Under the pieces are notes generated by a model. That model had not been told where the DNA came from and did no database searches. It saw nothing but the letters and a program-made list of their open reading frames with translations. DNA of 64,000 nt, from contig NZ_QTTN01000028.1 of assembly GCF_003386535.1 (NCBI RefSeq), forward strand, positions 22,562 to 86,561, read 5' to 3'. Made by a program: the position numbers and the translations under genes. The stretch comes from Paenibacillus taihuensis. Its GTDB lineage: Bacteria; Bacillota; Bacilli; Paenibacillales; Paenibacillaceae. Of the stretch, positions 36,639 through 47,862 are shown piece after piece (the stretch's first letter is position 1; every line of letters starts with the position of its first letter).

Positions 36639-37445
36639 CTATACGCCCACTTTCCCTCGTTCCATCGAATGGCGCAGCTCTCGCAAGCTGTGCGTTAAAT
36701 TCGTCTCCACGCAATCTTCCAGGTCATGTGAATGCTTCACATAAAACTTGATCTTGCCAGCTTCCTGCTTCGGCTGCTCCCCAAGATAGGACCGGATCAT
36801 CTCCATATCATGCGACACCATCAGGAACGTGATGTTATGGTGCTGGTGCATATGCTTGATGAGATGGAAGAATCCTTCCTGCGTCTCCGAATCGATGCCG
36901 ACCGTCGGCTCATCGAGAATGAGCAGCGCCGGATTGTTGATTAGCGCGCGAGCGAGAAAAGCACGCTGCTGCTGTCCGCCCGACAGCTCCCCGATCCGTT
37001 TGCCGGCCAAGTCTTCGATCTTCATCGCGTGAAGAGCCTCTTCGCATTTGATGCTGTCGGCCTTCGTTACACGCCGGAACAGCTTGTTGCGGCTGAACAA
37101 TCCGGACATGACAACCTCGCGAACAGTCGCTGGAAACAATGGATTAAACGAGTTTTTTTGCGGGACGTATCCGATCAAGTTCCAGCTGCGGAATTGTTCG
37201 ATCGGTTCGCCGAATAACTTGATGGAACCGCTGGTCGGTTCGAGCAACCCAACGATCATGCGAAGGAGCGTCGTTTTGCCTGCTCCGTTCGAGCCGATTA
37301 ACCCGACAAAGTCCCGCTCCTGCACGGAAAAATTGACATGATTGATGACCGGCTTCTGCTTATAAGCAAACGATACATTTTCAAGCTCGATGATGGACCG
37401 GTGGCAGACCAAGGATTTGGAATCTTGCTGCAGTTTTTGAAGCAT
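36639..37445 (-). CDS. znuC: Zinc ABC transporter ATP-binding protein
   Basis: The 268-residue ATPase has Walker A GSNGAGKTT, Q-loop VPQKN, signature LSGGQQQR and Walker B LLILDEPT followed by VSHDM. ATG 37445 is after GAAGGA. It sits 15 bases after znuA and nearly touches znuB, so all three are translated from one message under the Zur-like operator. Confidence 0.95.
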   Translation of the reverse strand: MLQKLQQDSKSLVCHRSIIELENVSFAYKQKPVINHVNFSVQERDFVGLIGSNGAGKTTLLRMIVGLLEPTSGSIKLFGEPIEQFRSWNLIGYVPQKNSFNPLFPATVREVVMSGLFSRNKLFRRVTKADSIKCEEALHAMKIEDLAGKRIGELSGGQQQRAFLARALINNPALLILDEPTVGIDSETQEGFFHLIKHMHQHHNITFLMVSHDMEMIRSYLGEQPKQEAGKIKFYVKHSHDLEDCVETNLTHSLRELRHSMERGKVGV

Positions 37446-37460
37446 CGATTTTCCTTCTTT

Positions 37461-38414
37461 CTATTGTAAGGCTTGGACTAGATTTTGCAAATTCGTCCGC
37501 ATGAGAGAGAAGTAGTCTTCTCCCTTCTTCTCTTGCTCCGGCGTCAGCCCTTCAAGCGGGTTCAACACCATCGTGCTCACATCTGCTTCATTCGCAAGCG
37601 TCTTGGCAAGTTCATCGGAAACGAGCTCTTCGAAGAAAATAAAATTGATGCCGTTGTCCTTCACAAACTTCGTAATGCGGAGCAAATCCTGCGCCTTCGG
37701 CTCTGCATCAGGCGACAACCCCATTATAGCCACTTGTTTCAGTCCATAATCCCTTGCCAGATAACCGAACGCTTGATGGGACGTCACAATATCCTTATGC
37801 GGCACCTTCGTGAGAGCATCGGTGTATTCTTGATCCAAGTCCTTGAGCTGCTTATACAGCTTATCGTAGTTCGCTGTATAAGCATCTTGATGAGCAGGAT
37901 CTGCCTTCACATAGTTCTTCAGTACAGTGTCCGCCATGATGAGCATCGATTTAGGGCTTACCCATGTGTGCGGATCCACATCCTTCGCATCCGCATCATC
38001 TTCGTGCTCATCTGCTTCCGGATTGCCGGAAATTTTCGTAATGCCTTCACTTGCTTCAACTGTAATCAGCTTGGAATCGCTAGGCAGCCCTTCCAGGAAG
38101 TCTGGCACCCAGCCCTCAAGTCCTGCGCCGTTATACAAGAACAGCTGCGCTTTCGCCGCCGTATCCAGATCCCGGCTCTTCGGACTCCAGTCATGCGGCT
38201 CCACGCCGGCTGGAATCATATTAATGACATTCGCATTCTCTCCGCCAATCTGATGGGCTAGAAAATAGAGCGGGTAGAAGCTTGTTACGACATTCGTCTT
38301 GCCTTCGACGAGCTTGCTACTGCTGGAAGATCCGCAAGCAGCCAGAATAACAATGAAAAAAGTCAGCATCGCGGCTGACAGGACATGCTTGCCTATGGAA
38401 CGCTTATAAAACAT
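37461..38414 (-). CDS. znuA: Zinc ABC transporter substrate-binding lipoprotein
   Basis: A cluster A-I metal-binding lipoprotein of 317 residues. The lipobox ILAACG anchors it at residue 27. Likely metal ligands are the histidines in AGVEPHDW, the DPHTWVSPKS stretch and the TSHQAFGYLARDYGL segment. A His/Asp-rich loop (ADEHEDDADAKDVDPH) is shorter than in many ZnuA proteins. Zinc rather than manganese is supported by the Zur-type box upstream. Confidence 0.94.
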   Translation of the reverse strand: MFYKRSIGKHVLSAAMLTFFIVILAACGSSSSSKLVEGKTNVVTSFYPLYFLAHQIGGENANVINMIPAGVEPHDWSPKSRDLDTAAKAQLFLYNGAGLEGWVPDFLEGLPSDSKLITVEASEGITKISGNPEADEHEDDADAKDVDPHTWVSPKSMLIMADTVLKNYVKADPAHQDAYTANYDKLYKQLKDLDQEYTDALTKVPHKDIVTSHQAFGYLARDYGLKQVAIMGLSPDAEPKAQDLLRITKFVKDNGINFIFFEELVSDELAKTLANEADVSTMVLNPLEGLTPEQEKKGEDYFSLMRTNLQNLVQALQ

Positions 38415-38437
38415 GAACCGAACACCTCAATCCGTCA

Positions 38438-38458
38438 TAATCGTAAACATTACAATTA
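38438..38458 (-). promoter_or_regulatory. Zur box
   Basis: The 21-base inverted repeat TAATCGTAA-ACA-TTACAATTA has a single mismatch between arms and closely matches the Bacillus Zur box. It covers the predicted transcription start of znuACB, so Zur would block initiation when zinc is sufficient. Confidence 0.8.
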
Positions 38459-38459
38459 G

Positions 38460-38488
38460 ATTATATAGACTGAAAAAATCAGTGTCAA
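38460..38488 (-). promoter_or_regulatory. SigA promoter of znuACB
   Basis: Consensus TTGACA (38483-38488), 17-base spacer, TATAAT (38460-38465) on the minus strand, just after the metG terminator-like hairpin. Confidence 0.85.
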
Positions 38489-38523
38489 TATGAAACCGCC
38501 GGAGCACTGGCCCCGGCGGCTTT
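38489..38523 (-). terminator. Probable terminator of metG
   Basis: GCCGCCGG and CCGGCGG form a GC-rich stem (about 38496-38523) with TTTCATATT after it on the minus strand. It lies within 15 bases of the metG stop and runs into the znuA promoter. Confidence 0.6.
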
Positions 38524-38533
38524 ACGTTCATCC

Positions 38534-40960
<2,427 letters not shown>

Positions 40961-40965
40961 GATCA

Positions 40966-40995
40966 ACTATACCGAATCCTCCGCGGCGCTGTCAA
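40966..40995 (-). promoter_or_regulatory. Promoter of the metG leader, inside the 3' end of yidD
   Basis: TTGACA (40990-40995), 18 bases, TATAGT (40966-40971) on the minus strand. The -35 lies within the last codons of yidD. Confidence 0.6.
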
Positions 40996-41245
40996 GCGCG
41001 GCAGAAACCCGCTGCCGCTGCAGCTCTTCGCGTGTCGGCGGCACATAATCGATGCCTCCGGGATGAAAGGGATGACAGCGGCAAATCCGTCTCACCGCAA
41101 GCCAGCTCCCCCGAAGCGGACCATGTTTGTCGATCGCTTCGAGCGCGTACGCCGAGCAGGTTGGATAGAACCGGCATGTCGGCGGCTTGAGCGGCGATAT
41201 GAATTTCCGATAGGCATGGATCGGCGCTTTAATCACGCTGCGCAT
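40967..41245 (-). CDS. yidD: Membrane protein insertion efficiency factor YidD
   Basis: YidD assists YidC-dependent membrane protein insertion. The 92-residue protein has the family pattern [29 protein letters not shown] with its conserved cysteines and an [18 protein letters not shown] motif. ATG 41245 follows AAGGAGGTGG. It is upstream of metG in the same direction. Confidence 0.95.
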   Translation of the reverse strand: MRSVIKAPIHAYRKFISPLKPPTCRFYPTCSAYALEAIDKHGPLRGSWLAVRRICRCHPFHPGGIDYVPPTREELQRQRVSAALDSAAEDSV

Positions 41246-41320
41246 GACGGACCACCTCCTTTCCTAACTATAGTCGAAAATTCGGCATAACGCCAACCTA
41301 TCATGAACAGACTATGATCC

Positions 41321-41450
41321 TGCGACATAGTGTTTGTCGCAATTTTGTAGTTTTTTTGTCACCGAAATGGATTATTAAGCGTTTTCGATTGTGTTACGGT
41401 ATGGACATGTCGCATAATTAGAGGGTAGGAAAACTGTGATCACGCGACAT
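41321..41450. promoter_or_regulatory. Cluster of four GCGACA/TGTCGC operator-like sites
   Basis: TGCGACA (41321-41327) and TGTCGCA (41335-41341) face each other as an inverted repeat. Further copies are at 41408-41414 (TGTCGCA) and 41444-41450 (GCGACAT). The last sits between GTGATC and GGATCAC arms. All lie in the 245-base gap before the oxidoreductase operon. The AraC protein encoded in the operon is the obvious candidate binder, which is inference. Confidence 0.5.
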
Positions 41451-41490
41451 GGATCACACAACCAACCGATATTCTAGGAGGAATTCATTC

Positions 41491-42483
41491 ATGATTCGCG
41501 TTGCAATGCTCAGCTACTGGCATGTTCATGCCTGGGATTACACTCGTAACGTTCAAGACAATCCGAACACAGAGATCGTAGCTGTATGGGATGAGATCCC
41601 ATCCCGCGGTCAAGCTGACGCTGAGAAGCTTGGCGTACCTTTCTTCGCAGACCTAGACGAGCTGCTCGCTCGCACAGATATCGATGCAGTCGTTATCGAC
41701 ACGCCGACGAATGTTCACCGTGATGTTATGGTTAAAGCCGCTCGCGCTGGCAAGCACATCTTCACTGAGAAGGTTGTTGCGCCAACTAATGCGGAAGTGA
41801 ACGAGATTCTTGCTGCTGTTAAAGAAGCAGGCGTGAAGTTCACGGTATCTCTGCCACGCCTCAATGACAACTACACACTTGCTGCACAAGAAGTATTGGC
41901 TAAAGGCTACCTCGGCCAACTGACTCAAGCTCGCGTTCGCCTGTCGCACAATGGCGCAACCGCTGGCTGGTTGCCAGAGCACTTCTACAACCTGGAGCAA
42001 TGCGCTGGCGGCGCCCTGATCGACCTTGGCTGCCACCCGATGTACCTCACTCGCCTGTTCCTTGGCATGCCGCAAAGCGTAAGCGCGGTTTACGGCTATG
42101 TAACTGGCAAGGAAGTTGAAGATAACGCAGTTGCTACTCTTCGTTATGAGAATGGTGCATTCGGCGTTGTTGAAGCAGGATTCGTGAATCCGAATTCCCC
42201 GTTCTGCTTCGAAGTACACGGTACTGAGGGCACAATGATCTACGGCTTCGAATCCGATGAAGTTCTCGTTCGCAGCAGCCACTTGAAAGGTAACGAATGG
42301 GTGAAAATCGAGAAGCCGGACAACCGTGAAATCGCCTTCAACCAGTTCGTTGGCCACATCTTGAACAACACAGAAGCGACTGAGAACGTAGGCATTGCTG
42401 CGGATCTGACGAAGCTGATGGAAGCTGCCAACATCTCGAACAAAGAACGCCGCGAAGTTACAATCGCAGAACTGAAGAACTAA
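41491..42483 (+). CDS. Gfo/Idh/MocA family oxidoreductase
   Basis: A 330-residue NAD(P)-dependent dehydrogenase. The N-terminal Rossmann domain has VWDEIPSRGQADAEKLG and IDTPTNVHRDVMVKAARAGKHIFTEK, with the EK motif lysine; the C-terminal domain follows from about 125. The substrate is not visible, but polyols, inositols and sugar derivatives are typical. ATG 41491 is nine bases after AGGAGG. An AraC regulator and a second family member follow directly. Confidence 0.92.
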   Translation: MIRVAMLSYWHVHAWDYTRNVQDNPNTEIVAVWDEIPSRGQADAEKLGVPFFADLDELLARTDIDAVVIDTPTNVHRDVMVKAARAGKHIFTEKVVAPTNAEVNEILAAVKEAGVKFTVSLPRLNDNYTLAAQEVLAKGYLGQLTQARVRLSHNGATAGWLPEHFYNLEQCAGGALIDLGCHPMYLTRLFLGMPQSVSAVYGYVTGKEVEDNAVATLRYENGAFGVVEAGFVNPNSPFCFEVHGTEGTMIYGFESDEVLVRSSHLKGNEWVKIEKPDNREIAFNQFVGHILNNTEATENVGIAADLTKLMEAANISNKERREVTIAELKN

Positions 42484-42516
42484 TATTCCACACGAAGAAG
42501 GAGAGGTGGTACTGAC

Positions 42517-43476
42517 ATGGCTAAACCGTTTGCTTACTCGCTAATGGCCGAGCGCGGCGACGCAATCGACCGGCTCGATATCCAATTTCGCTGGGGCGGC
42601 TATGGCTTTCGCGTATTGCGCTGCCACCTCGCCACCTTCGCTCCCGGCAAAATCGTACGGTTTCACAAGCACTCGGAGTACGAGTTTCATTTCATACCTC
42701 GCGGCAAAGGAACGGTTATCTTAGATGATATTGTTTATCCTCTGCAGGAGGGTGTCTTCTACTTGACGGGCCCGAATGTTCTGCACCAGCAGGAAGCGGA
42801 CGCGCGGGAAGCGATGGATGAACTCTGTCTCCATATCGATATCGTACCGATGAAGGAAAGCGAAGATGAAGCCTCTTGGGGAGATCCGTGGGAGCGTCAC
42901 GAAGCCGAGAGCTGCATCAATGCGCTTAACGGTTTGCCGCTTCGCCCGCATGTCGATCAGTACAACGCGATGTCATGGTTTCTGACTGCCTATCGCGCAT
43001 GGAACGAAGGACAGCCCGGCGCATTCTCTACCATCAAGCAAGCCATCATTCAAATTCTGCTGCGCGCTTCGCGCATGTCTTCGGAGCCGAGCCTCACTTT
43101 CGAACCGCCGTCCCGCAATATGAACGAGCATCGATTTCGGATTGCAACGCAGTTCATACACGACAATTACGCACAGCCGCTAACGCTTCAAGAGGTTGCC
43201 GAGCGTATCCCGATTAGCGCCCGCCAGCTGCAGCGGATCTTCCGTGAGCAGGGCGAGGAATCGTTCAGCGCTTACCTCGAGAACCATCGTCTGGCGCAAG
43301 TGTGCTCTGCCATTGTTGAAGGCCAGCATTCGATTGAGCATATCGCGCTCGAGCATGGTTTTGCCAGCAGCAATTATTTGTACTATGTGTTCAAGAAACG
43401 CTTTAACATGACACCTCGACAGTTCCGTATTCAGCATACGTCGGTGAACAACTCGTCAGAGATGGATGACCATTAG
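42517..43476 (+). CDS. AraC family transcriptional regulator
   Basis: A 319-residue regulator with an N-terminal cupin ligand-binding domain (about 35-130, FHKHSEYEFHFIPRGKG) and two C-terminal helix-turn-helix units (about 215-312, LTLQEVAERIPISARQLQRIFREQ and IEHIALEHGFASSNYLYYVFKKRF). It lies between two Gfo/Idh dehydrogenases on the same strand and probably activates this operon in response to its substrate. Confidence 0.93.
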   Translation: MAKPFAYSLMAERGDAIDRLDIQFRWGGYGFRVLRCHLATFAPGKIVRFHKHSEYEFHFIPRGKGTVILDDIVYPLQEGVFYLTGPNVLHQQEADAREAMDELCLHIDIVPMKESEDEASWGDPWERHEAESCINALNGLPLRPHVDQYNAMSWFLTAYRAWNEGQPGAFSTIKQAIIQILLRASRMSSEPSLTFEPPSRNMNEHRFRIATQFIHDNYAQPLTLQEVAERIPISARQLQRIFREQGEESFSAYLENHRLAQVCSAIVEGQHSIEHIALEHGFASSNYLYYVFKKRFNMTPRQFRIQHTSVNNSSEMDDH

Positions 43477-43500
43477 ACGACCATTAAGGAGATGGACTAA

Positions 43501-44583
43501 TTGACTAAGCCTATTCGAATTGGCATTATCGGCAGCGGCGGTATCGCCCACGCGCATGTCCGCCAGTACAAGCAAATCGCAGACGTTGAGATCGTTGCGG
43601 TTGCAGACGTTGTACCGGGCAAAGCACAACAATTTGTGGAATCGCTGTCATTAACAGACGCGCAAGCATTTGACAGTCACCGCAGTATGCTGGAGTTGGA
43701 TCTTGACGGCGTCAGCATTTGCACACCGAACGTGTCCCACCATGCAACAACGGTTGACGCGCTCCGTGCAGGCAAGCAGGTTCTGCTGGAGAAGCCGATG
43801 TCCGTTACGCTTGATGAAGCGGTCGACATGGTGCAAGCTTCCCGTGAAACAGGTAACATGCTGACAATCGGCTTCCAGCCTCGCTATGACCCGAACATGA
43901 AGCTGGTCCAAGACATCGTACAATCCGGCAAGCTCGGCAATGTTTACTATGTCGAAACAGGCGGCGGCCGCAGACGCGGCATGCCTGGCGGCACGTTCAT
44001 CAGCAAGGCGCTCGCAGGCGCTGGCGCAATGGCGGATATCGGCTGCTACTCGCTCGATATGGCGCTGAATGCACTCGGCTACCCTCGTCCGGTAACGGTG
44101 TCCGCGTTTACGAGCAACCATTTTGGCACGAACCCGCTCTACCATCCGGAAGCCAGCCGCTTCGAAGTCGAAGATTTCGGCGTGGCGATGGTTCGCTTCG
44201 AGAACGATCTCGTGCTGCAGTTCAAGATTTCTTGGGCGATGCACATGGATACGCTCGGCTCGACGCTCTTCCTCGGTACAGATGCTGGCCTGAAGGTTAA
44301 TCCATTCGGCAAAGGCAACTGGTCTGGCGTATGGGACGGCAAAGTCGGCGAAATGACGCTCTTCCATGACTTCATGGGTCAGCAGACATCGACGCCGGTT
44401 CCAGGCATCGAGCACAACAAGGATCTGTTCTTCGAAAAAGTACGCGACTTCGTCGATGCGGTTCGCGAAGGACGTCCAGCACCGATTCCGGGCGAGCAAA
44501 TTTTGATCCAGCAAGCGATTATCGATGGCGTTCTCCGTTCGGCTGAACAGCGCCGTGAAGTGGAAATCAAGCTTCCTTGGTAA
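43501..44583 (+). CDS. Gfo/Idh/MocA family oxidoreductase
   Basis: A 360-residue dehydrogenase with IGIIGSGGIAHAHVRQYK at the start (Rossmann GxGxxA), CTPNVSHHATTVDALRAGKQVLLEKPM and the family C-terminal domain with GAMADIGCYSLD. TTG 43501 is nine bases after AAGGAG. It is the last gene of the unit. The two oxidoreductases share fold but little sequence, so two successive steps or different substrates are possible. Confidence 0.92.
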   Translation: MTKPIRIGIIGSGGIAHAHVRQYKQIADVEIVAVADVVPGKAQQFVESLSLTDAQAFDSHRSMLELDLDGVSICTPNVSHHATTVDALRAGKQVLLEKPMSVTLDEAVDMVQASRETGNMLTIGFQPRYDPNMKLVQDIVQSGKLGNVYYVETGGGRRRGMPGGTFISKALAGAGAMADIGCYSLDMALNALGYPRPVTVSAFTSNHFGTNPLYHPEASRFEVEDFGVAMVRFENDLVLQFKISWAMHMDTLGSTLFLGTDAGLKVNPFGKGNWSGVWDGKVGEMTLFHDFMGQQTSTPVPGIEHNKDLFFEKVRDFVDAVREGRPAPIPGEQILIQQAIIDGVLRSAEQRREVEIKLPW

Positions 44584-44627
44584 TCAACTAAAACAGTTAA
44601 TCAAGCTGGCATTATAGCAAATATAGC

Positions 44628-44664
44628 AAAAAGGCCTTCATCTGTTTTTCTGATGAAGGCCTTT
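44628..44664. terminator. Bidirectional terminator after the oxidoreductase operon
   Basis: AAAGGCCTTCATC and GATGAAGGCCTTT form a perfect 13-bp stem with T-rich flanks on both sides. It lies between convergent genes. Confidence 0.9.
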
Positions 44665-44678
44665 AATTATTCGACGAA

Positions 44679-46652
44679 TTACGAGCGCTTCTCCGGCAGC
44701 GGCAGGAACATCATAGCCAGCGGAAGATTGCTTCCGGCAGCCAGTGTGAACACAATCTCAACCGACTCCTCGCTATCTCCCGTACGGTACAGCACCGCTG
44801 CTTCCCTATTATCTTTCAAGATACTCGATTTCGTGACAGGCACCACCTGGCCATTGACCATGAAAGCACCTGTATAATAGCCGCCGCGCGCATTCAGTGC
44901 AATGAGCGTATGCGGGGCGACATGCGGCAAGCTGAGCTTGTACAGCACACCGAAGTTGCCGACATTGTATTCCAGCGCGCCTGTCGTATCGTCAATGCCA
45001 TCTAGATACGTATCCATCGTTCTATCGCCAAGCTTGATATACTCCTCTGTATCGCCAAGAATATCGGACATTTCGATGGAACGGTCGGATTTGTAGAACG
45101 TCCCGCGAACATGCTTGCCGTCACGAGGCATTTGCGTCAAGTAAGGCAGCTCTGTAAATACATTCTTGTTCGAAGCGACAACGACAATCTTGAACTGCAA
45201 TTCCTGATCTGCATAGAGATCCGCGTATGTCGTCAGAACATCCTTCATCTTCATCGGCGTTTTGGACAGCTCAGGCAGCACTTCCTTCGTTTCGCCCGGC
45301 TTGATCGTCATCCACCTTGGAGACGGATTCAAGATGAGCGACTGAAGATAACGGATCGTCGACATCTTCGCCGTATTCTCTACGTACGGGTCAGGGCCGC
45401 CTGTACCGATCGAGCCTGTACTGATATTGACCGGCGAACGATTGTTGTTCGTCGCGAGCAGATACATTTTGACCGGATAACCAATTTGGTTCACGTTATG
45501 GAACAAGAAACGAACTTGGCCGCTCAGCTGCGTTTCGTACACGATGCCCTCTTGGAGCAGCGTTTCCGGGCTGTTGCTGCGGACCATCTGCGCCTCTTCC
45601 GAATGGAAGGTGTACGGCAGAGAAGTCATCTTCAACATCGCACCACTGTCAATCGGCATCTTCTCACCGACTGGCGTGAACAATCTGTAATACTCATCCT
45701 TCGTATACAGCACTTCGTCAGTTACGGTGATCGTCTTGGTGACGGAATGTATTAATCCGTGACGATCCTCTACCTCAAGAGTAATCTGCTTCTCGCCGGG
45801 CTCGAAGAACACTTTGTCGTTGCCCGTCCAAGTGCGGCGAATAATCGAATTCTCATCATCGGTACTCAAATCGATGTACTGCACATCCTCACCGATCCGG
45901 TACGTCAGCTTGTCCGTCGTAAAACTCGCTGCTGGCGGCTGGTTCGGCGCTTTAACGGTAATTGTGACGGAATACGGATCGCTCCAATAGCCGTTAACAT
46001 CTCTTACCTGTCTTGTGATGATATATCTTCCAGGCTCTTCGAAAACATCCCGACGACCTTCCCAGCGCTCATCGATGAACGGTGCATCGGCCGGATTATA
46101 GGAGCGGTCGATATAGTTGACCGTCGTTTCGCCTGCGTAAATTTCCGCTGGCTGTACTTCAAAGTCTGCACTCGGCTTCTGAGGCTGAACAACCGCGTTC
46201 CACGAGAGCGTAATTGTTTTGCCCGAGACTGCAACCATACTGCCCGTCACCTTGCCCCATGAGCGAAGCGGCATCATCAAGGAGCCGTTTAAGACATACG
46301 GCGCGCCTGTCAGCTTCACATTATTACCGTCTACGTTTGCGATCGTGCTATTGAGCTTGAATTTCAATGAATGCTGCTTGCCTATTGCGATCGACTCTTT
46401 CGTCTGCGCGTTATACGAGATCTTGTAGCCATATTGGGCGGCCACAGAAGCAAATGGAATAAATGATACGCCATTGATGGCCGTAACCGGCTGTGCCGCC
46501 TTCGTAAAGGTACTGTTATGCTTCATATTTGTACTTCCAATTGTCAGCGTAAGCTTATCCGAATAATCGGGCGCTGCTGCCGTGCTCTCGGAAGCGTAAG
46601 CAAAGGGCGTGAGTAAAAATGATAGAACGACTAACCACTTCAAAAATTTCAT
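44679..46652 (-). CDS. Secreted protein with stalk domain and PKD-like repeats
   Basis: A 657-residue exported protein. A signal peptide (1-21) is followed by a copper-amine-oxidase N-terminal 'stalk' domain (about 35-150, INGVSFIPFASVAAQYGYKISYN … LNGSLMMPLRS), two PKD-like domains (about 160-230 and 240-315) and an unclassified C-terminal region of 340 residues. ATG 46652 follows AAGGAG. No enzyme residues are evident; a cell-surface binding role is likely. Confidence 0.85.
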   Translation of the reverse strand: MKFLKWLVVLSFLLTPFAYASESTAAAPDYSDKLTLTIGSTNMKHNSTFTKAAQPVTAINGVSFIPFASVAAQYGYKISYNAQTKESIAIGKQHSLKFKLNSTIANVDGNNVKLTGAPYVLNGSLMMPLRSWGKVTGSMVAVSGKTITLSWNAVVQPQKPSADFEVQPAEIYAGETTVNYIDRSYNPADAPFIDERWEGRRDVFEEPGRYIITRQVRDVNGYWSDPYSVTITVKAPNQPPAASFTTDKLTYRIGEDVQYIDLSTDDENSIIRRTWTGNDKVFFEPGEKQITLEVEDRHGLIHSVTKTITVTDEVLYTKDEYYRLFTPVGEKMPIDSGAMLKMTSLPYTFHSEEAQMVRSNSPETLLQEGIVYETQLSGQVRFLFHNVNQIGYPVKMYLLATNNNRSPVNISTGSIGTGGPDPYVENTAKMSTIRYLQSLILNPSPRWMTIKPGETKEVLPELSKTPMKMKDVLTTYADLYADQELQFKIVVVASNKNVFTELPYLTQMPRDGKHVRGTFYKSDRSIEMSDILGDTEEYIKLGDRTMDTYLDGIDDTTGALEYNVGNFGVLYKLSLPHVAPHTLIALNARGGYYTGAFMVNGQVVPVTKSSILKDNREAAVLYRTGDSEESVEIVFTLAAGSNLPLAMMFLPLPEKRS

Positions 46653-46773
46653 TATGCGTCTCCTTTTCCTCCACTGTTTCAGCGTATGTCCCCATTAAAC
46701 GCATCGTTTGCTGAAAAAGTTGCGGAAAATTGTCAAAGAGACACCGTTTGGACACATTCGCCCCTTCGCACCA

Positions 46774-46992
46774 TTAACCGTTGATACGCATATTCACAAG
46801 GAAAAATGATGCCATGACGACGAATGCAACAATGGTGCAAATCCCAACAATGGTGCGGGTTTTACGCATCGAGGACACCTTCTGCTGGTTATTCTCAAGG
46901 CGTGCGATCGAGACGGAACGATGAACAAATAGAAAGACGATTGCTAATGTAACAAATACCATATTCGCAAGAAACCATAATTGCTGCCACAT
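46774..46992 (-). CDS. Small two-helix membrane protein
   Basis: A 72-residue protein with membrane segments at about 5-23 and 46-67 and a basic, Gln-rich loop between. I do not recognise a family. ATG 46992 follows AGGAGAGG. It stands alone, divergent from the UPF0637 gene. Confidence 0.7.
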   Translation of the reverse strand: MWQQLWFLANMVFVTLAIVFLFVHRSVSIARLENNQQKVSSMRKTRTIVGICTIVAFVVMASFFLVNMRING

Positions 46993-47107
46993 GCTAAATT
47001 GACCTCTCCTAACGTCTGCTGCTTAAGGTTACTAGAGATGACTGTAACGGAATCGGCGGCAGATTGCAAACATGTGCTATAATGGGCAAAAAAAGGTTTG
47101 TCCTTAA

Positions 47108-47785
47108 GTGCCGAAAGGAATGAAATTACGCAATATGACGACTCAAGCTACAGAACAGCAACTGGCGTTCGCCGGCTTCACAGCGGATGACTTTGACGTA
47201 TTTGCCGTACCGGGCCTTGAGGCGCGGATGACGGTTCTCATTGAACGGATTCGCCCCAAGCTGAATGAACTTGGCGAGCTGCTCTCGCCTTGGCTGACAG
47301 AGCTTTGCGGGGAGCCGATGTTCCCGCATGTTGCCAAGCACGCACGCAGAACGATTAACCCGCCGAACGATACATGGATCGCGTTCGCGCCCGGCAAGCG
47401 CGGCTATAAGATGTTTCCTCATTTCCAAATCGGTCTCTTCGGCTCGCATCTCTTCATTCAATTCGCGATTATTTATGAATCGGACAATAAATCGGTATTC
47501 GCTGAGCATGCGCTTGGACAGATGGATGAAATCATGACTAATATTCCTGCCGATTACGTATGGTCCGGCAATCATATGGTGCCGGGCGGCGATACGCAGG
47601 GCGAGCTTGGCCGTGAAGGGCTTGCGCAGCTGCTTACGCGTCTTCGCTCGGTCAAAGCTTCCGAAGCGCTGTGCGGCATCGTGATCGACCGTCAAGATCC
47701 GCTCCTTCAAGATGGCGAGGCGTTCCTCGAGAAAGTGAAGGAAACGTTCCGTACCGTCCTTCCTCTGTACAAAATGTCGTTCTAA
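47108..47785 (+). CDS. UPF0637 (DUF1054) family protein
   Basis: A 225-residue cytosolic protein with the YktB-like core FTADDFDVFAVPGLEARM, GKRGYKMFPHFQIGLF and HMVPGGDTQ. Function unknown. The GTG at 47108 has AAAAAAGG ten bases upstream. ATG 47135 matches the usual family N-terminus better but has a 15-base spacing, so the start is uncertain. Confidence 0.85.
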   Translation: MPKGMKLRNMTTQATEQQLAFAGFTADDFDVFAVPGLEARMTVLIERIRPKLNELGELLSPWLTELCGEPMFPHVAKHARRTINPPNDTWIAFAPGKRGYKMFPHFQIGLFGSHLFIQFAIIYESDNKSVFAEHALGQMDEIMTNIPADYVWSGNHMVPGGDTQGELGREGLAQLLTRLRSVKASEALCGIVIDRQDPLLQDGEAFLEKVKETFRTVLPLYKMSF

Positions 47786-47810
47786 TAATCATGCCTGCGT
47801 CAAAGCAAAA

Positions 47811-47850
47811 AAGCCTTACGGCCATTCCTCAAGGATTGGTCGTAAGGCTT
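47811..47850. terminator. Bidirectional terminator
   Basis: AAGCCTTACGGCCA pairs with TGGTCGTAAGGCTT (one mismatch), with T-rich flanks. It lies between the convergent UPF0637 gene and the RND pump gene. Confidence 0.85.
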
Positions 47851-47862
47851 CTTCTATTGAAC

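Noticed and set aside
41374..41387. CcpA cre site before the oxidoreductase operon
   Set aside because: AAGCGTTTTC matches the core, but only about 10 of 14 consensus positions agree and the palindrome is broken.
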